31,003 nucleotides of DNA, from assembly GCA_024695545.1 (NCBI GenBank), contig JAILHZ010000089.1:1-31003 (forward strand), written 5' to 3'. The notes beneath the pieces are model-generated. The model had not been told where the DNA came from. It did no database searches and saw only the letters and a program-made list of their open reading frames with translations. The position numbers and the translations under genes were made by a program. How positions within the stretch are numbered: the stretch's first letter is position 1; the number at the start of each line of letters is the position of its first letter. Below are positions 8,105-16,909 of the stretch, piece after piece. Origin of the DNA: Clostridiales bacterium (GTDB lineage: Bacteria; Bacillota_A; Clostridia; Saccharofermentanales; Saccharofermentanaceae).

Positions 8105-8136
8105 ACTGCCATCGTTTTTGCGGTGGCAGTTTTTTA
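8105..8136 (+). terminator. Rho-independent terminator of the duplicated-domain gene
   Basis: The 10-bp stem ACTGCCATCG (8105-8114) pairs with CGGTGGCAGT (8121-8130), with a 6-nt loop followed by a T run. Confidence 0.92.
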
Positions 8137-8140
8137 TATA

Positions 8141-8172
8141 TGAGAAAAGGACTGTCATTTCTGACAGTCCTT
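8141..8172 (-). terminator. Rho-independent terminator of tRNA-Trp
   Basis: An 11-bp perfect stem, AAGGACTGTCA/TGACAGTCCTT (8147-8172), has a tetraloop reading GAAA on the - strand, then a TTTTCTC tail on that strand. It starts one base after the tRNA CCA end. Confidence 0.92.
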
Positions 8173-8173
8173 C

Positions 8174-8248
8174 TGGCAGGGGAGACACGATTCGAACATG
8201 CAACCAGCGGTTTTGGAGACCGCTGCTCTACCATTGAGCCACTCCCCT
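8174..8248 (-). tRNA. tRNA-Trp (anticodon CCA)
   Basis: The gene is 75 nt with an encoded CCA. Acceptor AGGGGAG pairs with CTCCCCT and the discriminator is G. The anticodon stem GCGGT/ACCGC has loop CTCCAAA (anticodon CCA), and the T loop is TTCGAAT. It is a single tRNA gene with its own promoter and terminator. Confidence 0.96.
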
Positions 8249-8287
8249 AGGTATATGAGTGTTTGCTTTTCACAAACAACATGCATT

Positions 8288-8316
8288 AGTTTACTCAAGT
8301 GTTTGCATGATGTCAA
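8288..8316 (-). promoter_or_regulatory. tRNA-Trp promoter
   Basis: On the - strand, a consensus -35 TTGACA (8316-8311), 17-bp spacer and TAAACT (8293-8288). It interlocks with the proC promoter on the opposite strand. Confidence 0.75.
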
Positions 8317-8331
8317 GTAGAATGTTATGAT
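8303..8331 (+). promoter_or_regulatory. Promoter of the proC gene run
   Basis: TTGCAT (8303-8308), exactly 17 bp, then extended -10 TGTTATGAT (core 8326-8331). Its -35 lies within the spacer of the oppositely directed tRNA-Trp promoter. Confidence 0.72.
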
Positions 8332-8372
8332 TTTATAGAATAGGAAAAATATTGAAAAAGAGGTGTTTTCAC

Positions 8373-9176
8373 ATGATTTTTACCGTAATCGGAACCGGAA
8401 ATATGGGCCGGGCTCTTGTTGGCGGATTTATTAAGAGCGGCATCCTTACACCGAAAGATGTTAGACTCTGTGATATTGATGAGAAAAAGGTTACTGATCT
8501 GGCAAATGAGATTGGCTGCCAGCCATATACAGACGCTTCCCTGGCTGTAGAGGAAGCAGATTATATCTTACTTGCAGTAAAGCCGCAGGTATTTGATCAG
8601 ACGGTTCGTTCCCTTGCCGGGAATATTAAAGATGGTGCTGTTGTCGTATCGATCGCGGCATCTGTTACACTTGACCGTATCGAAAAGCTTCTGCACGAAG
8701 GTTCTTCGATCGTACGTGTTATGCCGAATACTCCGGCTCTTGTCGGTGCCAGCGTTTGCGCAGTCTGCACCCGTAATGTAGAGCAGGATAAGGCTGATTT
8801 TGTTGAAAAGCTTCTCGGAACCTGCGGTATCGTTGTTCCCTGTGATGAGAAGACACTCGATGCGATCGGATGCGTATCCGGTACAGGACCTGCATATGTC
8901 ATGCTGTTTATTGAGGCTATGGCTGATGCAGCTGTTAAACTCGGTATTCCGAGAAAGACAGCCCTTGATATCGCTGCTATGACAGTTTACGGATCCGGTA
9001 AGCTTATGGTAGAGACAGGTACTCATCCTGCAATTCTTAAAGATCAGGTATGCTCTCCGGGCGGAACGACGATTGAAGGCGTTCTTGCACTTGAGAAGGG
9101 CGGTCTTCGTGCGGCAGTAGAAGATGCTGTTGTTGCTGCCGACCTTAAGACCAAGGCTCTGGCTGGAGGAAAGTGA
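8373..9176 (+). CDS. proC: Pyrroline-5-carboxylate reductase
   Basis: The protein is 267 aa, typical of the family. It catalyses the last step of proline synthesis, NAD(P)H-dependent reduction of 1-pyrroline-5-carboxylate. The N-terminal Rossmann motif GTGNMGRA is at residues 7-14. The C-terminal dimerisation region contains VSGTGPAYV and the family signature PGGTTIEG...LEKGG. The start ATG 8373 has AGAGGTG at good distance and directly precedes the first beta strand; a TTG seven codons earlier is less likely. It is first in a compact run with rnhA, the NUDIX gene and ftsK. Confidence 0.96.
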   Translation: MIFTVIGTGNMGRALVGGFIKSGILTPKDVRLCDIDEKKVTDLANEIGCQPYTDASLAVEEADYILLAVKPQVFDQTVRSLAGNIKDGAVVVSIAASVTLDRIEKLLHEGSSIVRVMPNTPALVGASVCAVCTRNVEQDKADFVEKLLGTCGIVVPCDEKTLDAIGCVSGTGPAYVMLFIEAMADAAVKLGIPRKTALDIAAMTVYGSGKLMVETGTHPAILKDQVCSPGGTTIEGVLALEKGGLRAAVEDAVVAADLKTKALAGGK

Positions 9177-9179
9177 TCT

Positions 9180-9632
9180 GTGCCTGAGAAGATTTCTGTC
9201 GATATCTATACAGACGGAGCATGTTCAGGTAATCCCGGTCCTGGCGGATGGGGAGCGATCCTTATGTGTCGCGGAGTAGAAAAAGAGATATCGGGCGGGG
9301 AAAAGCTGACGACCAATAACCGGATGGAATTGATCGCGGCGATCTCTGCTTTAAAATGCTTAAATCGTCCATGTAAAGTGAATCTGTATAGCGATAGTGC
9401 TTACTTGATCAACGGTTTTACTCAGGGCTGGCTCGTGTCTTGGAAACGTAACGGGTGGAAAAACAGTTCGAAACAAACCGTTAGTAATATGGACTTGTGG
9501 CAGGAACTGGACCGTCTGGCGGGTATTCATGAGATTTCCTGGATCAAGGTCAAGGGTCATGCCGATAATGAGTATAATAACCGCTGCGATAAGCTTGCGG
9601 TAGCGCAATCAAAGAAGTTTGGGGAGAATTGA
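9180..9632 (+). CDS. rnhA: Ribonuclease HI
   Basis: The protein is 150 aa. Catalytic residues of type 1 RNase H are all visible: D12 (YTDG), E50 (NRMEL), D72 (YSDSAYL) and D137 (NRCDKLA), with H127 in GHADN. It cuts the RNA strand of RNA-DNA hybrids, removing R-loops and lagging-strand primers. It starts with GTG at 9180, three bases after the proC stop, with GGAGG 10 nt upstream inside the proC end, which implies translational coupling. Confidence 0.96.
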   Translation: MPEKISVDIYTDGACSGNPGPGGWGAILMCRGVEKEISGGEKLTTNNRMELIAAISALKCLNRPCKVNLYSDSAYLINGFTQGWLVSWKRNGWKNSSKQTVSNMDLWQELDRLAGIHEISWIKVKGHADNEYNNRCDKLAVAQSKKFGEN

Positions 9633-9633
9633 A

Positions 9634-10206
9634 ATGGTGAAGCCGAAGGGGAATATTTCTGCTTTAGATGAGCAGCTCTATGAAAAGACGGTCAATCGGA
9701 GGATTGCCTTTGAAGGCCGTGTTTTTCAAGTAGAAGTAAAAGATGTTGAGCTGTTCGACGGATCTATTTCCAGCAGAGAAGTTGTACTTCATAACGGCGG
9801 TGCTACCATTGTTGCACTTGACGATGATATGAATGTTTATCTCGTTCGTCAGTTCAGATCTCCATATGAAAAGGTTATTCTTGAGACACCTGCAGGTAAG
9901 CTTGAGAAAGGTGAGGATCCACGCGGCTGTGCGATCCGTGAACTTAAGGAAGAGACCGGGATGGAAGCGAAGACCGTTATCGATCTCGGTAAGATGTACG
10001 CAACTCCTGGATATTGTTCGGAGATCATCCATCTTTATCTGGCACAGGGCCTTTCTTATGGCGAAGGAAACCCGGATGACGGTGAATTTCTGCAGCTTGT
10101 AAAGATTCCGCTGAAAAAAGCACTTGAAATGATCGACAGTAACGAGATTTCGGATGCGAAGACGATGGTCGCTCTTATGAAAACAGCGAGAAGGGTCGGT
10201 GTTTGA
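9634..10206 (+). CDS. NUDIX hydrolase, probable ADP-ribose pyrophosphatase
   Basis: The protein is 190 aa. A complete NUDIX box G-x5-E-x7-REL-x-EE-x-G spans residues 88-110. The N-terminal extension (about residues 15-55), including an E-V-V-HNGGA segment, matches the dimer-swap part of NudF-type ADP-ribose pyrophosphatases, which split ADP-ribose into AMP and ribose 5-phosphate. The ATG 9634 begins one base after the rnhA stop and has GGGGAG upstream; the TTG at 9619 is unnecessary. Other nucleoside diphosphate-linked substrates are possible. Confidence 0.9.
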   Translation: MVKPKGNISALDEQLYEKTVNRRIAFEGRVFQVEVKDVELFDGSISSREVVLHNGGATIVALDDDMNVYLVRQFRSPYEKVILETPAGKLEKGEDPRGCAIRELKEETGMEAKTVIDLGKMYATPGYCSEIIHLYLAQGLSYGEGNPDDGEFLQLVKIPLKKALEMIDSNEISDAKTMVALMKTARRVGV

Positions 10207-13028
10207 TGAGCACTAAGAATGCAAAACGTCATGATATCACCGGCGTATTGCTTTTTGCAGTCGCAGTTCTGCTGGGACTGTCTTATTATCTGCCGGTTTC
10301 CGTGACAGGCGCTCTCGGCCGTATCCTCAGAGGTACAGGTACCGGATTGATCGGATTTACCGCGTATCTGATTCCGGTGATCCTTCTTTATGCCTCTGTT
10401 GATTTTTTTCTGGAGAGAAGACCGAATGTCGCTCCGATCCGTGTCCGCTCGGTACTTATCCTTCTGATCTGCGTATCATCTATCCTGGCGGTATGTACAG
10501 TCAGCCCGTTTTACGTAAAGGCCGCCTGTGCTGAACCTCCGGCAGGAGACGTTAAAGCAACGAAGGTACTTGAATTCCTTTGGAAGATCGGTGTGGATTC
10601 AAATAAACTCGGTGCGCCGAGCGGGGATATCGTACTTCCGGGTGGAATTATCGGTGGTTCGATTGCTCTCGGTCTTCGTGCAGTTGCCGCGAAAGCCGGT
10701 GCACTGATCATTCTTATTGCTTTTACGCTTTCCCAGGTAGTCCTGATCTTTAATGTCAGTCTTTCCGATACTGCGGCAAAGACCGCTGAAGTGATCCGTA
10801 CTACAGGACATAAGGCGACTGAAGTGCTTCGTACCGATAAGGCTCTTCGTGAGCGTGAGCGTGCGGCAAGACTGCAGCAGCAGCGTAACCAGCAGATAAA
10901 CGGTCAGATCCAGTCATATATTAAGAATCCGGTTGTATCTCCATTTGAGGAAGTTCCGGGTCCGCAGGGTTTTATTGATCTTGAGGGAACTCCTGTAAAG
11001 ATGAATCAGGAGCCATGGTCAGAAAGAGAGAAGGTCTTTGATTTCGATCTCATGAATGATAAGGATCCGGCTCCCGAAGCGCAGAAAGTCGAAGTACCGC
11101 CGGAACCGCGTGTTGATTTCGGATTCAGTAATCCTAAGATCCCGACTCCGGTGAAAGAAGACCCGGATGAACCGCATTTTATTGATCTTCCCCCGCTTGA
11201 GAATGAAACTCCGAGACCGGGAACGATCCTGCCGGCGCCGTCTGTCAACCCGAATCAGAGTGTTGTTGAGATCCGTCATCATGAAGAAGGCGGAACGAAG
11301 ATCCGTGTCCCTGATCTGAATGAGATGGAACAGCTTCCTGAATCAGAACTCGTACAGACGCAGTATACCCGTGAGAGTTCTTTTGTACCGGATATGCCGG
11401 CAGTAACCAGGGATGTTGCTCCTTCGCCTGCAAAACCTGCTGCGCCTGTGCCCGAAGCCCCGATCCCGGCGGTTTCACAGGTTGAGAACAATCGAGAGTT
11501 TGTCGGTAATACAGACAGTCAGGCCGAAACTGCAAAGAAAGTATCTGTTCCTGCATCTTCAAGAAAAGTAAATACGAAGTATTCAAAAGCACCGACCAAT
11601 CTGCTTTCCCATGAGAAACCACAAGCAGCCAGACAGGTTGTGAATGGTCAGGATGCGGAAGGTATGAAGCTTGTCGCGGCTCTTCGCAGCTTTGGTATTG
11701 AGACAAGACTCAGTGATGTTACAAGAGGTCCTGCGATTACACGTTTTGAAGTCGTTCCTGCACCGGGTATCAAGGTAAGCCGTATTACGAATCTTTCGGA
11801 TGATATCGCGCTTGCTCTTGCAGCTCAGAGTATCCGGATCGAGGCTCCGATCCCTGGTAAGTCAGCAGTAGGTATTGAGGTTCCGAACAAGAAAGTTGCC
11901 CCGGTTCCGCTTGGAAACCTTCTGGATTCGCCGGCTTTTAAGAACAGTGAATCTCCACTTACGGTTGCACTCGGTAAAGACATTCCGGGAAGCCCGATCC
12001 TTTGTGATCTTGCTAAGATGCCGCATCTTCTGATTGCGGGTTCTACCGGTTCAGGTAAATCCGTATGTATCAACTCGATCCTCATGAGTATCCTCTGTCA
12101 TGCGACACCGGCTCAGGTAAGAATGATCATGGTCGACCCGAAGGTCGTTGAGCTTGCGGTATATAACGGTATTCCGCACCTGCTTTGCCCGGTAGTTACC
12201 GATGCGAAGAAGGCGGCAAATGCATTGAACTGGGCAGTCCGTGAGATGACGGACCGTTATGCCAAGTTCGCAGAGGCCGCAGTTCGTGACTTTAAGGGCT
12301 TTAATGAATATCAGAGACTCAATGGCGAGAAGGAGCTTCCTCTTATCCTCGTAGTTATCGATGAGCTTGCCGACCTTATGCAGGTTGCATCGAAAGAAGT
12401 CGAGGAATCGATTTCCCGACTCACTGCTATGGCCCGTGCTGCCGGTATCCATCTCCTGATTGCTACTCAGCGTCCGTCTGTTGATGTTATTACCGGTGTT
12501 ATTAAGGCGAATATTCCTTCCAGAATCGCGTTTGCGGTTTCCAGTCAGGTCGACAGCCGTACGATCCTCGATATGGTCGGTGCGGAAAAACTCCTTGGTA
12601 AGGGCGATATGCTTTACTATCCGCAGAGTGCGGCTAAGCCGGTCCGCGGTCAGGGTGCTTTTGTATCGGATCATGAAGTTGAGGAAATCATTCGTTATAT
12701 AAAAGAGAATAATGTTGTACAATATGATGAGGAGACTGCAGAGGCTATCGTAAATGCGACGAAATCCGGCGCACCTTCATCCTCCGGCGGAGTGGAAGGA
12801 GACGGGGAAGATGAGCTCTTCAATGATGCTGTTGATGTCGTGCTTCAGGCCGGTTATGCTTCGGTCTCCATCCTTCAGAGAAGACTGAATCTCGGTTATC
12901 CGCGTGCGTCACGTCTTATCGACCGTATGGCGGATAAAGGATATATCGGGCCGTTTGAAGGCAGCAAACCCAGAAAAATATTGATCGATCCGGCACAGTG
13001 GCTGGAGATCAAAGCAAAGAAAGGATAA
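10206..13028 (+). CDS. ftsK: FtsK/SpoIIIE DNA translocase
   Basis: The protein is 940 aa. It has an N-terminal multi-pass membrane region (about residues 10-185, four or more helices), a Pro/Glu-rich linker (about 210-475), and a motor with Walker A GSTGSGKS (612-619) and Walker B VVIDE (ending D719, E720). A C-terminal winged-helix gamma domain (about 869-940) reads directional DNA motifs. The enzyme pumps DNA across the closing septum during division or sporulation. The start ATG shares its A with the NUDIX stop codon (TGATG), so the genes are coupled. The motor alone does not decide between FtsK and SpoIIIE roles. Confidence 0.96.
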   Translation: MSTKNAKRHDITGVLLFAVAVLLGLSYYLPVSVTGALGRILRGTGTGLIGFTAYLIPVILLYASVDFFLERRPNVAPIRVRSVLILLICVSSILAVCTVSPFYVKAACAEPPAGDVKATKVLEFLWKIGVDSNKLGAPSGDIVLPGGIIGGSIALGLRAVAAKAGALIILIAFTLSQVVLIFNVSLSDTAAKTAEVIRTTGHKATEVLRTDKALRERERAARLQQQRNQQINGQIQSYIKNPVVSPFEEVPGPQGFIDLEGTPVKMNQEPWSEREKVFDFDLMNDKDPAPEAQKVEVPPEPRVDFGFSNPKIPTPVKEDPDEPHFIDLPPLENETPRPGTILPAPSVNPNQSVVEIRHHEEGGTKIRVPDLNEMEQLPESELVQTQYTRESSFVPDMPAVTRDVAPSPAKPAAPVPEAPIPAVSQVENNREFVGNTDSQAETAKKVSVPASSRKVNTKYSKAPTNLLSHEKPQAARQVVNGQDAEGMKLVAALRSFGIETRLSDVTRGPAITRFEVVPAPGIKVSRITNLSDDIALALAAQSIRIEAPIPGKSAVGIEVPNKKVAPVPLGNLLDSPAFKNSESPLTVALGKDIPGSPILCDLAKMPHLLIAGSTGSGKSVCINSILMSILCHATPAQVRMIMVDPKVVELAVYNGIPHLLCPVVTDAKKAANALNWAVREMTDRYAKFAEAAVRDFKGFNEYQRLNGEKELPLILVVIDELADLMQVASKEVEESISRLTAMARAAGIHLLIATQRPSVDVITGVIKANIPSRIAFAVSSQVDSRTILDMVGAEKLLGKGDMLYYPQSAAKPVRGQGAFVSDHEVEEIIRYIKENNVVQYDEETAEAIVNATKSGAPSSSGGVEGDGEDELFNDAVDVVLQAGYASVSILQRRLNLGYPRASRLIDRMADKGYIGPFEGSKPRKILIDPAQWLEIKAKKG

Positions 13029-13031
13029 TGT

Positions 13032-13895
13032 ATGAGCGCAACGATTATTTCAGGTAAAGAATTATCATCCCTGATCCGTGAAAGGATCACTAAAGAGACG
13101 GAGGAGCTTTCCGCTCAGTTCGGTAAGTGTCCGGGTCTCGCCGTGATCCAGGTAGGTGAGAACCCTGCTTCCACGATCTATGTCAACAATAAGAAGAAAG
13201 CATGCGAGCAGGTCGGATTTCAGTCGTTCGGTTATTCGCTTCCTGAGTCCGCTTCGGAAAAAGAACTTCTGGATCTTATCGATCAGCTGAATAAGGATGA
13301 CCGTGTTCATGGTATTCTCTGCCAGCTTCCGCTTCCCAAGCATATGGATGAGTTCTCAGTAATCTGCGCGATTGCACCGGAAAAAGACGTTGACGGCTTC
13401 CATCCGGTAAATAAGGGACTTTTAAGCATCGGCAGAGATTGTCTTGTATCCTGTACACCGAAGGGCTGTATCGAGCTTCTGAAATATGCGAATGTAGACA
13501 TCTCCGGTAAGAACTGTGTCGTTATCGGAAGAAGTAACATCGTCGGTAAGCCGGTTGCATCTCTGATGCTTCACGAGAACGCTACAGTTACTGTGGTCCA
13601 CTCCAGAACACAGAATATCAAGGAGATCTGCAAGCAGGCGGATATCCTTATCGTAGCTATCGGTAAGCAGGGCTTCGTTACTAAGGATTTCGTTAAAGAG
13701 GGCGCTGTCATTATCGATGTCGGAATCAACCGCTGTGAAGATGGTAAAGTTAGAGGCGACGTTGATTTTGACGATGTCGTCGATATTGCTTCTGCCATTA
13801 CTCCTGTTCCGGGCGGTGTTGGTCCGATGACCATTACGATGCTTCTCCAGAACACCCTTGAGGCTTTCACTAAGATCGAGAAAGGAAATAAATAA
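13032..13895 (+). CDS. folD: Bifunctional methylene-THF dehydrogenase / methenyl-THF cyclohydrolase
   Basis: The protein is 287 aa, normal for FolD. The active-site motif Y50-x3-K54 and D121 (in KDVDGFHP) are in place, as are the NADP-binding GRSNIVGKP segment and the C-terminal signature PVPGGVGPMT. It converts 5,10-methylene-THF to 10-formyl-THF for purine and fMet-tRNA synthesis. It starts three bases after the ftsK stop with AAAGGA upstream, and cinA follows one base after its stop. Confidence 0.97.
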   Translation: MSATIISGKELSSLIRERITKETEELSAQFGKCPGLAVIQVGENPASTIYVNNKKKACEQVGFQSFGYSLPESASEKELLDLIDQLNKDDRVHGILCQLPLPKHMDEFSVICAIAPEKDVDGFHPVNKGLLSIGRDCLVSCTPKGCIELLKYANVDISGKNCVVIGRSNIVGKPVASLMLHENATVTVVHSRTQNIKEICKQADILIVAIGKQGFVTKDFVKEGAVIIDVGINRCEDGKVRGDVDFDDVVDIASAITPVPGGVGPMTITMLLQNTLEAFTKIEKGNK

Positions 13896-13896
13896 T

Positions 13897-15162
13897 ATGA
13901 GCATTCAATCTGCAGAGATCATTTGTGTAGGTACTGAGTTACTGATGGGTCATACCCTGAATACCAATTCCTGCTTTCTTGCAAAAGAACTGGTATCTCT
14001 CGGAATTGCTTCCTACCGTCAGATTGTAGTCGGTGATAATCATGACAGACTTGCTGATCAGATCAAGGAAAGTGCTTCACGTGCCGACCTGGTTATTCTG
14101 ACAGGCGGTCTCGGACCGACAACGGATGATATCACCATGGGTGTTGCCGCTGAGGTTGCGGGAAAAGAACTTGTTTTCGACGAAGAGAGCTTCCAGAACA
14201 TGTCCGACTATTTCCGCCGTCTTTGCAGAAATATGCCGAAGAATAACAGAAAACAGGCGATGCTTCCTGAAGGCGCAACTATTCTGAAGAACAATAACGG
14301 AACTGCGCCGGGTGCGATTTTCGGATATTCCTGTCCGACAGATGAGGATCCGGATCGTGTTGTTCAGTTTGTACTGCTTCCGGGTCCACCGTCTGAAATG
14401 TCGCTGATGTTTACCAATGAAGTACGTCCGGTTCTTGAGCAGATGAGTGACTATAAGTTCGTAACTAAGTTTGTTCATCTTTTCGGTATCGGTGAATCTG
14501 CTGCAGCAGAACGCATTTCCGATCTTATCGACGCCCAGACAAATCCGACGATTGCTCCGTATGCCGCGGAAGGCGAGTGCATGTTCCGTGTTACTCAGCG
14601 TATCGGAAAAGACGAGGAAGAGAAGGATCTGATCACACCGATCCTTGATATCATGAAAGAACGCTTTGGTCAGTGCATCTACGAGATCGGTGAGCGTCAG
14701 CTCAAGCAGGTCGCTTATGATCTTCTTCTCGAAAAGGGTAAGACAGTCTGCTTTGCAGAGAGCTGCACTGCCGGCATGGTCTCTTCCGAATTCGTAGATA
14801 TCCCCGGTGCATCCCAGGTATTTATGGGATCTGTCGTTTCCTACGGTAACAAGGTTAAGAATAATCTTTTGGGTGTTTCCAATGATATTCTCGATAACCT
14901 CGGAGCGGTAAGCCGCGAATGTGCACAGGAAATGGCTGAGGGTGCAAGAAAGCTTCTCGGTACGGATATCGCGATTTCAATCACCGGTATTGCCGGACCG
15001 ACAGGTGAAAGCGTTGCAAAGCCGGTCGGCCTCGTATATCTTGCTATTTCTGATGAGAAGGGTACAGAGGTTATTGAAGTTCACTTGAGCGGTAATCGCA
15101 GCCGTGTACGTCACGTTGCTGTTCTGCATGCTTTTAACCTGATTAGAATGAGACTTTCATGA
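13897..15162 (+). CDS. cinA: CinA: MoCF-like domain fused to nicotinamide-nucleotide amidase
   Basis: The protein is 421 aa, the two-domain form. The N-terminal molybdopterin-binding-like domain has GTELLMGHTLNTNS and TGGLGPTTDD; in CinA it is linked to ADP-ribose pyrophosphatase activity. The C-terminal PncC-type domain (from about residue 265) hydrolyses NMN to NaMN and ammonia; its serine motif here is AESCTAG, where most members have AESCTGG. ATG 13897 follows the folD stop by one base with AAAGGA upstream; a start 13 codons earlier would sit inside folD. The association with recA is known in other Firmicutes; here murJ lies between them. Confidence 0.95.
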   Translation: MSIQSAEIICVGTELLMGHTLNTNSCFLAKELVSLGIASYRQIVVGDNHDRLADQIKESASRADLVILTGGLGPTTDDITMGVAAEVAGKELVFDEESFQNMSDYFRRLCRNMPKNNRKQAMLPEGATILKNNNGTAPGAIFGYSCPTDEDPDRVVQFVLLPGPPSEMSLMFTNEVRPVLEQMSDYKFVTKFVHLFGIGESAAAERISDLIDAQTNPTIAPYAAEGECMFRVTQRIGKDEEEKDLITPILDIMKERFGQCIYEIGERQLKQVAYDLLLEKGKTVCFAESCTAGMVSSEFVDIPGASQVFMGSVVSYGNKVKNNLLGVSNDILDNLGAVSRECAQEMAEGARKLLGTDIAISITGIAGPTGESVAKPVGLVYLAISDEKGTEVIEVHLSGNRSRVRHVAVLHAFNLIRMRLS

Positions 15163-16772
15163 GCACAAATGAGATGAAGCGCCGCGTGGAGAAGAAACCC
15201 GCGAAGGCAGCGAAGAGTATTACATTTTCAACGATCATCATGATCATCGGCCTGCTCCTTTCCAAGGGATCAGGCTTCTTGCGTACCGTAATTATCGGAC
15301 ACGTTTTCTCCGAGAACTACCGTGATGCCTTCATTGCCGCGTTCCTGATCCCTGATTTTGTATTTGCGCTTCTGGTCGGCGGTTCGATCCAGTCTGCGAT
15401 CACACCTACGCTTTCAAAGGCGATTGAACAGAAGAATACGAAGAAAGCCTGGAAAGGTGTAAGCATCTTTATCACGTGGATGAGCCTTTTCGTTCTGACT
15501 TTTGTCGTTGTCTGTGAAGTCCTTTCTAACGTTCTTTATAAGGTCTTTAACCAGGGCAAGAGTGAAGATGTTATCCGACTTGCCGGTAATATGGCACGAA
15601 CGCTTTATCCGCAGATCTTCTTTATGATGCTTGCGGCACTCTGTATCGGTGTTCTGAATGCTTATAAGAAGTTCGGTTCTACGGCTTTCGGTCCGCCGAT
15701 CTATAATGTCTGTGTGCTCCTGGCTATCGGACTTCTCGGTGCTTCTAATGAAGAATCTCTCTACCTTACGGGTATCGGTGTTATGGCTGCGGCCATGATA
15801 TATTTCGTTTTCCAGTTATACATGGGAAGAAGAGAGATGGTTCATTTCCGTCCGTCTCTGGACACAAAAAATCCGGAGTTCAGAAACCTCTTTAAGCTCG
15901 CGGTTCCGATTCTGATCTCGGCATCCATCGTTCAGGTCAATATGCTGCTTCTGAACTCTTTTGCTACAAGATTCGGTGACGGCCCGCTTTATGCGTTGAA
16001 CAGCGCATCCACACTCTGGCAGCTTCCTTATGGTATTTTTGCTGTCGGTATCGGAAACGTTATGCTTCCGTCTCTGGCATCCCATTACGCGAATAAGAGC
16101 TATAAGGAATCCAGCCAGCTTCTTTCTACAAGTATTAAGAATGCGCTTTTCCTGACGATCCCGTGCGCGGGTATTTTCCTGATCATGCCTCTGGATCTGG
16201 TAAAGACACTTCTTCAGTGGTCGGCAAACTTTACGGACAAGAATGCCGAAATGGCAGCACTCTTCCTGACCGGTTACTGTGCTGCGATCGTATTCCAGTC
16301 TGTCATCTTTATTCTGAATCAGGCGTTCTACGCCATCGGACAGACAAAGTTCCCGCTGTTTGCCGGTATTGTATCCATGATCGTTAACTTCGGAATGTGC
16401 TTCATTCTTGTGAATCTCGGTTGTGGGGCGATGTGTCTGACGATCTCTTATTCGACATCCTGTCTGGTTAGAATGATCCTTCTTGCTCTGGTCTACTCCA
16501 GAAACAAGAAACTGGCGCCGAGAAGAATGCGTGCTTTCCTGATCAAATCGGTGATCTGTCTGGGAAGTCTGCTGCTCGGCCTTTATCTGATCAACCTGCT
16601 TCCGTATGATCCGACAAGAAAGGTCATGCAGTTTGCATGGTTCGGCGGCAGATGCCTTATCGCTTTCGTGATCTATTTCGGTATGGCATTCGCGCTCCGT
16701 ATGGAAGAACTCCAGACAGCATATAACCGTTATCTCAGCCGTTTTTTCAGAAGAAAAAAGGCGGCAAACTGA
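15159..16772 (+). CDS. murJ: Lipid II flippase MurJ (MviN family)
   Basis: The protein is 537 aa with about 14 hydrophobic segments after a basic N-terminus. The first helix is followed by the family-typical SKGSGFLRTVIIG and a segment rich in small residues (GGSIQSAITP). MurJ moves the peptidoglycan precursor lipid II across the membrane. Its ATG overlaps the cinA stop (ATGA), so translation is coupled. The C-terminus is basic. Identity rests on overall topology and the N-terminal motif; a wider MOP-superfamily exporter is the alternative. Confidence 0.92.
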   Translation: MSTNEMKRRVEKKPAKAAKSITFSTIIMIIGLLLSKGSGFLRTVIIGHVFSENYRDAFIAAFLIPDFVFALLVGGSIQSAITPTLSKAIEQKNTKKAWKGVSIFITWMSLFVLTFVVVCEVLSNVLYKVFNQGKSEDVIRLAGNMARTLYPQIFFMMLAALCIGVLNAYKKFGSTAFGPPIYNVCVLLAIGLLGASNEESLYLTGIGVMAAAMIYFVFQLYMGRREMVHFRPSLDTKNPEFRNLFKLAVPILISASIVQVNMLLLNSFATRFGDGPLYALNSASTLWQLPYGIFAVGIGNVMLPSLASHYANKSYKESSQLLSTSIKNALFLTIPCAGIFLIMPLDLVKTLLQWSANFTDKNAEMAALFLTGYCAAIVFQSVIFILNQAFYAIGQTKFPLFAGIVSMIVNFGMCFILVNLGCGAMCLTISYSTSCLVRMILLALVYSRNKKLAPRRMRAFLIKSVICLGSLLLGLYLINLLPYDPTRKVMQFAWFGGRCLIAFVIYFGMAFALRMEELQTAYNRYLSRFFRRKKAAN

Positions 16773-16789
16773 TAAAGTAGATCAGGAAT

Positions 16790-16821
16790 GACGAAAAGAA
16801 CGACCATTGTCGGTTTTTGTC
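16790..16821 (+). terminator. Possible weak terminator after murJ
   Basis: An imperfect hairpin, GACGAAAA-x-AACGAC / GTCG-GTTTTTGTC, spans 16790-16821. The stem is broken by mismatches and the T run lies within the 3' arm. It lies between murJ and the recA promoter. Confidence 0.35.
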
Positions 16822-16843
16822 GAAAAAATGTTCTGAAATACTA

Positions 16844-16872
16844 TTGACGTTGTGATATTGTATTGTTAAGAT
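16844..16872 (+). promoter_or_regulatory. recA promoter
   Basis: TTGACG (16844-16849), exactly 17 bp, then extended -10 TGTTAAGAT (core TAAGAT 16867-16872). The transcript start is predicted near 16879. Confidence 0.85.
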
Positions 16873-16881
16873 AATGACGTA

Positions 16882-16895
16882 GGAACGAATGTTCG
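16882..16895 (+). promoter_or_regulatory. LexA (SOS) box of recA
   Basis: GGAACGAATGTTCG matches the Gram-positive SOS box CGAAC-N4-GTTCG at 9 of 10 defined positions. It lies at the predicted transcript start, just downstream of the -10, where bound LexA would block initiation. A weaker match (CGAAAAAATGTTCT, 16821-16834) lies upstream of the -35. Confidence 0.88.
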
Positions 16896-16909
16896 GTAAG
16901 GAGGAACGT

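Noticed and set aside
16889..16909. Longer RecA start at 16889
   Set aside because: That ATG lies inside the LexA box without a ribosome site; AAGGAGG is placed correctly for ATG 16910.
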